This document shows, piece after piece, positions 17,006 to 23,946 of a DNA stretch of 64,000 bases. The notes below the pieces were generated by a model that did no database searches, had not been told where the DNA came from, and saw only the letters and a list, made by a program, of their open reading frames with translations. The DNA is taken from positions 248,001 through 312,000 of the forward strand of contig CAWJOU010000005.1 of assembly GCA_963844575.1 (NCBI GenBank), given 5' to 3'. Positions within the stretch are counted from its first letter, which is position 1. Each line of letters opens with the position of its first letter. The DNA comes from DASZUK01 sp963844575 (GTDB lineage Bacteria > Actinomycetota > Acidimicrobiia > Acidimicrobiales > RAAP-2). Both the position numbers and the translations under genes were made by a program.

Positions 17006-17700
17006 GGCCCCGGTCTACTGCCGATCGTCCGCGCCGGGGGGGCGCCCCCGTCCGGCGCCGGGCGGCCGGTCACCGCCCAGTGCAGCAAGCGCGCCTGGGC
17101 GTCGACGAGATCCCGCGTCCGGATCCCCCAGAACTCGAACCCGTGCCGGTGGGCCGCGACGTTGGCGTACATCGCGACGAGCGTCCCTGCGGTCGCCGTC
17201 GCGTCCGCCCCGGTCGGCGTGAGCCCCGGCCGCTGCCCGCCGATCACCGCGGCGAGCGCCATGGTCACCGCGTTGAGCGCCCTGACGCGGATGCCCCGCA
17301 ACGTCGGGTCGCCCTCCTCGTTCGCCAGGTTGACGACCCGGAAGATCGCTCGGTTGCCCTCCCAGAACGCCAGGAACCCCTCGGTGACGGCCAGCGCGGT
17401 CGACCAGCTTCCGACCTCCGACCAGTCGCCGTCGACGAGGTCGGCCAGCTCGCCGGCTTCGGCGACCATGCCTTCGGCCAGCACGCCGATCGCCTGCTCG
17501 ACGTTCTCGAAGTACTGGTAGAACGTCGCCGGCGACGTGCCCGCAGCGCGGGCGATGTCGATCACCTTGACCGACCGCCATGGCGTCGTCGTCAGCAGCT
17601 CGACCGTCGCGTCGAGCAGCTTCTGCCGGGTCGCCCGGCCCCGCTCGCCGGGCACCCGGCCGTCGGTGGTCGTCTGCAAGTCGTCGGCCACGGATCCCAC
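16771..17700 (-). CDS. TetR-family regulator (probably ends near 17015 if a G-run is one base short)
   Basis: Start GTG 17700 (or GTG 17691). The TetR helix-turn-helix is TRQKLLDATVELLTTTPWRS through DIARAAGTSPATFYQYFENV; the ligand domain follows with FLAFWEGNRAIFRVVNLANE. As written, the frame runs on to 16771, adding about 85 out-of-family residues that overlap the response regulator start by 235 bp. A run of seven G at 17036-17042 precedes the point where the protein should end; with eight, the stop would be TAG at 17015, 10 bp before the regulator ATG. I favour a one-base undercall there. The gene diverges from the FUSC gene (24 bp apart) and probably regulates it. Confidence 0.75.
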   Translation of the reverse strand: MGSVADDLQTTTDGRVPGERGRATRQKLLDATVELLTTTPWRSVKVIDIARAAGTSPATFYQYFENVEQAIGVLAEGMVAEAGELADLVDGDWSEVGSWSTALAVTEGFLAFWEGNRAIFRVVNLANEEGDPTLRGIRVRALNAVTMALAAVIGGQRPGLTPTGADATATAGTLVAMYANVAAHRHGFEFWGIRTRDLVDAQARLLHWAVTGRPAPDGGAPPARTIGSRPGPCGCSSPRTIRDCDRFSSGGSGAAATSSTRSPTAIGRSCSCGRTTTRSRSSTGGCRARPGSTSSRSSGGAARRCRCCC

Positions 17701-17712
17701 GGGCGCCAAGAG

Positions 17713-17718
17713 TAGTTT
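17713..17718 (+). promoter_or_regulatory. -10 hexamer TAGTTT, leaderless promoter of the FUSC gene
   Basis: TAGTTT is followed by six bases and GTG 17725, with no ribosome-binding site. It lies in the 24-bp gap between two divergent starts, so the TetR product bound here would affect both genes. Confidence 0.45.
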
Positions 17719-17724
17719 GGCCCG

Positions 17725-20202
17725 GTGCCTGATCCTCGGCCCTCCCCGGAAGGGAGCGGCCCGCCCCGGTCCCGGCGGCTGGCCCGGCGGCTGGCCGCCT
17801 GGGTCCTCGCCCACGACCCGTCGCTGGCCGCCCTCAAGCGGTCGGTGCGGGCGGCCGTCGTCGTCCCGGCCGCGTTCGCGATCGCCCGGGCGGTCTCGCC
17901 GAACCCGAACGTGCAGCTCTTCGCGGCGTTCGGCTCGTTCGCGCTGCTGCTCTTCGTCGACTTCCCGGGTAGTCCGTGGACGAAGCTGCGCTCGCTCGGC
18001 GCGCTGTTCGCGTGTGGCGCGGTCTTCATCGTCGTCGGCACGCTCTGCTCGACCCAGCCGGTCGCGGCGGTGCTGACGATGGCGGTCGTCGGCTTCGCGG
18101 TCCTCTTCGCCGGTGTGCTCAGCCCGCTCGTCAGCGCGGGGACGATCGCCGCGCTGTTGACGTTCGTCCTGCCGATCGCGGTCGCCGCCCACCCCGACGA
18201 GATCCCGGCCCGGCTGGCCGGCTGGCTGATCGCCGGCGTCCTCGCGGTGCCGGCCATCCTCCTCGTCTGGCCGCGTCCGTTCCACGACGACCTCCGGCGC
18301 CGTCTGGCGTCGACCGCCCGGACGCTCGCCGCGCTCGTTGCGGCCCACGCCGACGGCCGGACGGACCCGGCCGCGCTGGCCGCGGTCGAGACCGAGCTCA
18401 CCGAGCTCCGGCACCAGTTCGAGTCGACGACGTACCCGCCGACCGGCGCCGGGCCGGGCGCGACCGCCCTGGCCAAGTTGGTCGGCCGGATGGAGTGGGT
18501 GGCGACGAACGCGGTCCTCGGCCACCGGCAGATGACGGTTCTCGAGCTGCCGGACGTCCAGGCGATCAACCGGGCGACCGCCGACGTGCTCGCGGCCGCG
18601 GCGGACCTGATCTGCGACCACCGGGCCTGCCCGGTCCACGACGCGGGGCTCGCCGAGCGGCTGACCACGGCGGTCGCCGCGCTGGAGGCGAGCCGAAACG
18701 ACAGCCAGCACGCCGCGCTCGTCCGCCTCGTCGGCGGCGCGACCGAGGAGCGCGCCGCCGACGCGCTGGCCCACGCGGTCCCGGTCGGGGCCGAGCGGCT
18801 CGAAGGCAGCCGCGGCCAGCGGCCGGACCGGATCCTCGGGACGCTCGACCCGACGTTCCGCACCCGTGCCCTGAGCTTCGCCGCCGAGATGGTCGCCCAG
18901 GCGACGCTCGAAGCCGCCGGCTTCGGCCGGGCGACCGGGCTCGACAGCCGGCGCGAGGAGCGCGAGAAGTGGGGCTCCGGGCGCAAGCTCGCGGTCGCCC
19001 ACGCCGATCCGCGGTCGGTCTGGTTCCGCAATAGCCTGCGCGGCGCGATCGGGCTCGCCCTCGCGGTCACCGTCGTCGAGGTGACGGACGTCAACCACGG
19101 GTTCTGGGTCGTCCTCGGCTGCCTGTCCGTGCTCCGCTCGAACGCGCTCGGCACCGGCGCGACCGCACTGCGGGCGCTCGCCGGTACCGTCGTCGGCTTC
19201 GTCGTCGGCTCGGCGATCATGGTCGGGCTGGGCAGCCACTACGACGTGCTCTGGGCCGTCCTGCCGATCGCGGTCCTCCTGTCCGGTGTCGCGCCGACCG
19301 CGATCTCGTTCGCCGCCGGCCAGGCCGGCTTCACCGTCGTCGTCGTCGTCCTCTTCAACATCATCGAACCGACCGGCTGGAAGGTCGGGCTGACCCGCAT
19401 CGAGGACGTCGCCATCGGCTGCGCGGTCAGCCTCGTCGTCGGCTTCCTCTTCTGGCCCCGCGGCGCGACGGCCGCGCTCGGCCGCGCCCTCAGCGAGGCG
19501 TACGCGGCCGGGTCGGCGTACCTGCTTTGGGCGGTCGAGCGGACGACGTCGCCGGACGACACGCTCGACACCGACGCAGCCAAGCTCGCCACCGAAGGCC
19601 CCTACGACCGGCTCGACGACGCGTTCCGCCAGTACATGGGCGAACGGGGCGCGAAGCCGGTCAGCCCGGAGATCGCGACCGCCCTCGCGGTCGGCGCGGC
19701 GCGGACCCGCGTCGAGGCGTACTCGCTCGCCACGCTGCCCCGGCGTCCGGTCGAGGCCGGCCAGGCGCCGCTCGCGTCGGTCGTGACCGCCGGCGACTCG
19801 CTGCGGGCGGCCTGCGCGGACGCTCACCAGTGGTACCTCGACGTCGCGGCGGTCCTCGCCGGCCGGCACGGCACCGCGCCGCCGCGCCGCCAGCACGAGG
19901 GGGCCCTCCACGAGCAGCTCGTCGCGGCGTTCGTCGACAGCTCCCGCCAGCACCGGCTCGGCGACGTCCGCGCCGTCCTGCGGATGCTCTGGGCCGACGA
20001 GAGCCTCGAAGACGAGCTCGCGCTCCAGCACGAGCTGGCCGGGGCGGTCGAGCGGTTCGCCCAGCGTCGCCGGTGGGCCGGGTACGCTCGGCCCGTCGCC
20101 TCGGCGCCCGGTGCGCCAACCAGCGGCGACGGCGCCCGCGGTTGGGGCCCCGGAGGGCCGCCCGGCCAGCTGGCCGGGGCTGACGAACCGTCAGCTATTT
20201 GA
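17725..20202 (+). CDS. FUSC-family membrane protein (aromatic acid / efflux-type transporter)
   Basis: 825 residues with the duplicated FUSC layout: an N-terminal bundle of hydrophobic helices (~40-190; LFAAFGSFALLLFVDFPGSP, GVLSPLVSAGTIAALLTFVL), a soluble helical region (~195-425), a second membrane bundle (~430-590; ITEVTDVNHGFWVV-like block, VVVVVLFNIIEPTGWKVGLT), and a C-terminal helical domain. FUSC proteins export aromatic acids, fusaric acid or similar compounds. The divergent TetR gene 24 bp away suggests ligand-induced expression. Start GTG 17725 follows from the leaderless promoter. The C-terminus runs through a Gly/Pro-rich tail into the promoter of the kstR-like gene. Confidence 0.85.
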   Translation: MPDPRPSPEGSGPPRSRRLARRLAAWVLAHDPSLAALKRSVRAAVVVPAAFAIARAVSPNPNVQLFAAFGSFALLLFVDFPGSPWTKLRSLGALFACGAVFIVVGTLCSTQPVAAVLTMAVVGFAVLFAGVLSPLVSAGTIAALLTFVLPIAVAAHPDEIPARLAGWLIAGVLAVPAILLVWPRPFHDDLRRRLASTARTLAALVAAHADGRTDPAALAAVETELTELRHQFESTTYPPTGAGPGATALAKLVGRMEWVATNAVLGHRQMTVLELPDVQAINRATADVLAAAADLICDHRACPVHDAGLAERLTTAVAALEASRNDSQHAALVRLVGGATEERAADALAHAVPVGAERLEGSRGQRPDRILGTLDPTFRTRALSFAAEMVAQATLEAAGFGRATGLDSRREEREKWGSGRKLAVAHADPRSVWFRNSLRGAIGLALAVTVVEVTDVNHGFWVVLGCLSVLRSNALGTGATALRALAGTVVGFVVGSAIMVGLGSHYDVLWAVLPIAVLLSGVAPTAISFAAGQAGFTVVVVVLFNIIEPTGWKVGLTRIEDVAIGCAVSLVVGFLFWPRGATAALGRALSEAYAAGSAYLLWAVERTTSPDDTLDTDAAKLATEGPYDRLDDAFRQYMGERGAKPVSPEIATALAVGAARTRVEAYSLATLPRRPVEAGQAPLASVVTAGDSLRAACADAHQWYLDVAAVLAGRHGTAPPRRQHEGALHEQLVAAFVDSSRQHRLGDVRAVLRMLWADESLEDELALQHELAGAVERFAQRRRWAGYARPVASAPGAPTSGDGARGWGPGGPPGQLAGADEPSAI

Positions 20203-20213
20203 AACCGGTTCTA
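20200..20213. promoter_or_regulatory. KstR-type operator, exact consensus match
   Basis: TGAAACCGGTTCTA matches all eight fixed positions of the actinobacterial KstR consensus TnnAACnnGTTnnA. It ends 5 bp before the -10 hexamer of the downstream KstR-like gene, an ideal position for autorepression. A second ACCGGT follows at 20213-20218. Confidence 0.75.
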
Positions 20214-20218
20214 CCGGT

Positions 20219-20224
20219 TATCCT
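20219..20224 (+). promoter_or_regulatory. -10 hexamer TATCCT, leaderless promoter of the kstR-like gene
   Basis: TATCCT, six bases, then ATG 20231; no ribosome-binding site. The KstR-type operator occupies the -35/-10 spacer just upstream. Confidence 0.5.
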
Positions 20225-20230
20225 GGTCGG

Positions 20231-20821
20231 ATGCAGACCGCCGTCCGACCGCTGACCCGGGCCCAGCAGGCCCGGCGGCAGCGGGTGATCGACGCGGCGA
20301 TGGCGCTCGGCCTCGACGGCGGCTACGAGGCGGTCCAGATGCGCGACGTCGCGGCCCGGGCGGACGTGGCAATGGGCACGGTCTACCGGTACTTCACGTC
20401 CAAGGACCATCTGCTCGCGGCGACGCTCGTCCACTGGGTCGAGCTCCTCGACGTCCGGCTCGCCCAGCAGCCGCCCCGCGGCGGCCAGCCGGACGAGCGG
20501 GTGCTCGACGTCCTCGACCGCGCGCTGCGGGCGATGGGCCGCCAGCCGAAGCTCGTCGCCGCGGTCTTCACGTCGCTGTCGTCGCCGGACCCCGGTGCGG
20601 TCGGCTGTCAGCAGCAGATCACGATGCTGATGGACGGGATCATCATCCGGGCGATCGGTCAGCCGCAGCCGCCGGACCCGTCGGAGCGGGCGCGCATCAT
20701 CGGCCACGTCTGGTACTCCGCGCTCGTCGGCTGGATCAACGGCTGGTCGACGATGTCGCGCGTCTACGACGAGCTCGCGGTCGCGGTCGGGCTCCTCCTG
20801 CCGCCGGACCTTAAAACTTAA
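20231..20821 (+). CDS. kstR: KstR-like TetR-family transcriptional repressor
   Basis: 196 residues. The DNA-binding domain GGYEAVQMRDVAARADVAMG then TVYRYFTSKDHLLAATL is close to that of mycobacterial KstR (GGYEAVQMR, RADVA, YRYF-SK-HLL), the repressor of cholesterol degradation genes that responds to a steroid-CoA ester. The ligand domain is of normal length. An exact KstR consensus site lies in its own promoter and a near match before the aldehyde dehydrogenase gene. The 3' end overlaps, tail to tail, the alcohol dehydrogenase gene by 11 bp. Whether the effector here is a steroid-CoA or another acyl-CoA is unknown; no ring-degradation genes are visible in this window. Confidence 0.85.
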   Translation: MQTAVRPLTRAQQARRQRVIDAAMALGLDGGYEAVQMRDVAARADVAMGTVYRYFTSKDHLLAATLVHWVELLDVRLAQQPPRGGQPDERVLDVLDRALRAMGRQPKLVAAVFTSLSSPDPGAVGCQQQITMLMDGIIIRAIGQPQPPDPSERARIIGHVWYSALVGWINGWSTMSRVYDELAVAVGLLLPPDLKT

Positions 20822-21956
20822 CGACGCCGCGGATGTTCTTCCCGGCCGCGAGGTCGTCGTAGCCCTGCTGCACCTCGTCGAGCGTGTACTCGTGGCTGAC
20901 GAGACCGTCGACGTCGAGCAGGCCGTCACGGTGGAGCCGGAGCAGGTTCGGGATCTGGACACGCGGGCTGGCCGAGCCGAAGACCGTCCCGAGCAGCGCC
21001 TGATTGAACATCGCGAAGTTGAACAGGTTCAGCTTGACGTCGATCTGGTCGAACGGCGCGATCGCGGTGGCGACGACCCGGGCGTCCTTCGAGCCGAGCT
21101 GCATCGCCGGCGCGATCAGCTCGCCGGTCAGCACGCCGGGCGTGAGGACGACGACGTCGGCCATCCGGCCCTCCGTCAGCTCGGCCAGCGGGAACGTCGC
21201 CTCCTCCATCGACGCCGCGGTGTGCGTCGCGCCGATCATCTTCGCCCGGTCCGTCTTGAACGGCAGCGGGTCGATCGCGACGATCGCCCGGGCGCCGCCG
21301 ATGCGGGCCCCCTGGATGGCGCCGGAGCCGACGCCGCCGCAGCCGACGACGACGACGACCTCGCCCGGCTTCACCTTCGCCCGGTCGACGACCGAGCCGA
21401 AGCCGGTCGAGAGGCCGCAGCTGATCAGGGCGGCCGCCCGTAGCGATACCGACGGGTCGATCTTCACGAGCGACGCCTCGTTGACGACCATCGTCTCGGA
21501 GAACGCGCCGAGCTGCGTCATCCGGTTGAGCGGCTCGCCGTCGAGGTGGTACCGCCACTGGCCGTCGCTGATCATCGGCCCGGCGAGCGTCGCCATGCCG
21601 AGGTCACAGAGGTGCTGGCGGCCGGTCGCGCACCAGAAGCAGCGGCCGCACGACGGGATGAACGTCACCGCGACGTGGTCACCCTCGGCCAGCGATGTGA
21701 CCTCCGGGCCGACCGCGGTGACGACGCCCGCGCCCTCGTGGCCGCCGACCATCGGGAACAGCGACTTGACGCCGAACACCTCGAGGATCTCCGGCGCGAC
21801 GCTCATGTCGCCGGACCGGAGGTGCTCGTCGGAGTGGCACATCCCGGCGTACGCCAGCTGGACCTGGACCTCGTGGCGGCCCGGCGGCTCGACGTCGATC
21901 TCCTCGGTCGTCCACGGCTCGTGGAGCCCCTTGCAGACTGCTGCGCGAACCTTCAT
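20811..21956 (-). CDS. Zinc-dependent alcohol dehydrogenase (NDMA-dependent type, MDR family)
   Basis: 381 residues. Catalytic zinc ligands are in AGMCHSDEHL and GGHEGAGVV; the structural zinc site is represented by IPSCGRCFWCATGRQHLCDL. The Rossmann motif is VVGCGGVGSGAIQGA with SCGLSTGFGSVV upstream. This pattern belongs to the actinobacterial group of NDMA-dependent or mycofactocin-associated alcohol dehydrogenases with tightly bound NAD; no mycofactocin genes are in view. Start ATG 21956 has GGGGAGG five bases upstream. Convergent with kstR; probably oxidises an alcohol in the same lipid pathway. Confidence 0.88.
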   Translation of the reverse strand: MKVRAAVCKGLHEPWTTEEIDVEPPGRHEVQVQLAYAGMCHSDEHLRSGDMSVAPEILEVFGVKSLFPMVGGHEGAGVVTAVGPEVTSLAEGDHVAVTFIPSCGRCFWCATGRQHLCDLGMATLAGPMISDGQWRYHLDGEPLNRMTQLGAFSETMVVNEASLVKIDPSVSLRAAALISCGLSTGFGSVVDRAKVKPGEVVVVVGCGGVGSGAIQGARIGGARAIVAIDPLPFKTDRAKMIGATHTAASMEEATFPLAELTEGRMADVVVLTPGVLTGELIAPAMQLGSKDARVVATAIAPFDQIDVKLNLFNFAMFNQALLGTVFGSASPRVQIPNLLRLHRDGLLDVDGLVSHEYTLDEVQQGYDDLAAGKNIRGVVKF

Positions 21957-22076
21957 CGACGCCTCCCCTGGCCTTACTTTCCGTGTACCGCCCGCCGTCG
22001 CAGCGACACTACCGGAGCGAGCGGCCGGCTCGTTCCCCGCGACGCCGGTTGCTCCCCGGGCGACCCGACGGCCGGA

Positions 22077-22082
22077 TAGGGT
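22077..22082 (+). promoter_or_regulatory. -10 hexamer TAGGGT before the ABC transporter genes
   Basis: TAGGGT is followed by eight bases and ATG 22091 without a ribosome-binding site; probable leaderless start. Confidence 0.4.
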
Positions 22083-22090
22083 CTCGGCCC

Positions 22091-23152
22091 ATGGTCACCG
22101 CCGGGCCCCCCGAGGGGACGATCGAAGTCCACGGCCTGACGAAGACGTTCGGGCCGGTCACCGCGGTCCGCGGCCTCGACTTCACGGTCGAGCCGGGCCG
22201 GATCACCGGCTTCCTCGGGCCGAACGGCGCGGGCAAGACGACGACGCTGCGGATGCTGCTCGGCCTCGTCACGCCGACGAACGGGACCGCGACGATCGGC
22301 GGCCGCAACTACCGGGAGATCGTCGACCCGACCCGGGCGGTCGGCGCGGTCCTCGAGGCGACGAGCTTCCACCCGGCCCGGCGGGCCCGGAACCACCTGA
22401 AGATGGTCGCGATGGCCGCGGGCATCGGCAGCTCCCGCATCGACGTCGTGCTCGACATGGTCGGCCTGACCGCGGACGCGAAACGCAAGGTCGGCGGCTA
22501 CTCGCTCGGCATGCGCCAGCGGCTCGAGCTGGCGACCGCGCTCCTCGGCGACCCGGCCGTCCTCATCCTCGACGAGCCGTCGAACGGCCTCGACCCCCAG
22601 GGCATCGCGTGGCTGCGCGAGTTCCTGCGCCACCTCGCCGGCGAGGGGCGCACGGTGCTCGTCTCGTCGCACCTGCTCGCGGAGATGTCCCAGACGGTCG
22701 ACGACGTCGTCATCGTCTCGCAAGGCCAGCTCCGGGCCCAGGGCCCGCTGTCGTCGCTCATCGGCCAGGCACAGTCGTCGATGCGGGTCCGCAGTCCCGA
22801 GGCCGACCGGCTCGTCGCGGTCACCCGCGCCGCCGGTTTCAGCCCGCGCCAGGTCGCCCAGGACGTCGTGATCGTCGACGCGGTCGGTCCCGAGCAGCTC
22901 GGCCCGGTACTGGCGACGAACCAGGTCGTCGTCTACGAGCTCGCGCAGGAGAGCCAGAACCTCGAATCGATCTTCCTCGAGCTGACGACATCGCTCGGCG
23001 GCACGCCGTCGGTCCCGACCTCGCCGGCTGACAGCTGGCCGCCCGACCCCCCAGCCACCGGGGCCGGACAAGCCGAACCGGCGTGGCCTCCCCCACCGTC
23101 CTCCGGCACCGCCTGGCCGCCGTCGCCGTCGTCGCCGGGGGGGCCGTCGTGA
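22091..23152 (+). CDS. ABC transporter ATP-binding protein
   Basis: 353 residues. Walker A GPNGAGKTTTLRML, Q-loop region AVLEATSFHP, signature YSLGMRQRLELA, Walker B PAVLILDEPSNGLDP, and the H-loop in LVSSHLLAEM. Closest in layout to the NatA/BcrA-type exporters that pair with an ABC-2 permease, which follows with a GTGA overlap at 23149-23152. The last ~45 residues are Pro/Ser-rich and likely disordered. The substrate is not predictable. Confidence 0.92.
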   Translation: MVTAGPPEGTIEVHGLTKTFGPVTAVRGLDFTVEPGRITGFLGPNGAGKTTTLRMLLGLVTPTNGTATIGGRNYREIVDPTRAVGAVLEATSFHPARRARNHLKMVAMAAGIGSSRIDVVLDMVGLTADAKRKVGGYSLGMRQRLELATALLGDPAVLILDEPSNGLDPQGIAWLREFLRHLAGEGRTVLVSSHLLAEMSQTVDDVVIVSQGQLRAQGPLSSLIGQAQSSMRVRSPEADRLVAVTRAAGFSPRQVAQDVVIVDAVGPEQLGPVLATNQVVVYELAQESQNLESIFLELTTSLGGTPSVPTSPADSWPPDPPATGAGQAEPAWPPPPSSGTAWPPSPSSPGGPS

Positions 23153-23946
23153 CCGGGGTCCTCCGCGCTGAGCTGTACAAGCTGCGGACGACGCCAGGGC
23201 TGTGGGTCGTCCTGATCGTCACCCTCCTGCTCACGGCCCTCCTCGGGATCATCCCCGCCTTCGTCCAGACAATCAACGGCCACGGCGAGTTCACGGCGCC
23301 GATCTTCACCCCGCAACTGCGACTGCTGATGGGTGCCGGCTACGTACCGGGAACGGTGATGGCCCCGATCGTCGGCATCCTGTGCATCACCACCGAGTAC
23401 CGGCACAAGGTGCTGACCACCACCCTCCTGGTGACCCCCCGTCGGGAAGTAGTGCTCCTGGCCAAGGCGGTGGCCGCAGCCATCTGGGGCCTTGGCCTCG
23501 CCGTCGCCACCCTGGTGCTCGTGGCGGCCATGGGAATTCCCTTGCTGGTCGCCGAGGGCGGATCGGTGTCAGCCCTTCTCCACCAAGCCGGCCCGGTGAT
23601 CCCCGGACTGTTCGGCGAGTACGTCCTGATGGCCATCTTCGGCCTCGGCATCGGCACGCTCCTGCGGAACCAGGTGGCCGCAGTGGTCCTCGCCATCGTG
23701 TTCATCGTCATCGTCGAGCAGATCATCGTGGCTCTGGTGCACGGTCTGGCTCACGTCGACCTGAACTGGCTGCCCAGCCGGTCTGCCGCCGCCTTGGCTG
23801 GGGGGTTGACCCGGTCGACCGGCAACGGGCACACAGGCGCCGGCCCGCTCCTCAGCTGGTGGCTCGGCGGCCTCGCCCTCCTCGGCTGGGGCGTCGGCAC
23901 CGCGGTGATCGGCTACTTCACGACGTTCCGCCGCGACGTCACCTGA
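23149..23946 (+). CDS. ABC-2-type transporter permease
   Basis: Start GTG 23149 overlaps the ATPase stop; upstream in-frame codons are less likely because they lie inside the ATPase gene. 265 residues with six predicted helices (TPGLWVVLIVTLLLTALLGI, a region around VMAPIVGILCITTEYRH, GLGLAVATLVLVAAMGIPLL, MAIFGLGIGTLLRNQVAAVV, IVFIVIVEQIIVALVHG, SWWLGGLALLGWGVGTAVIG). The TTEYRHKVLTTTLLVTPRR block is typical of ABC-2 permeases. Its end overlaps the GH31 gene by 8 bp, tail to tail. Confidence 0.85.
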   Translation: MTGVLRAELYKLRTTPGLWVVLIVTLLLTALLGIIPAFVQTINGHGEFTAPIFTPQLRLLMGAGYVPGTVMAPIVGILCITTEYRHKVLTTTLLVTPRREVVLLAKAVAAAIWGLGLAVATLVLVAAMGIPLLVAEGGSVSALLHQAGPVIPGLFGEYVLMAIFGLGIGTLLRNQVAAVVLAIVFIVIVEQIIVALVHGLAHVDLNWLPSRSAAALAGGLTRSTGNGHTGAGPLLSWWLGGLALLGWGVGTAVIGYFTTFRRDVT

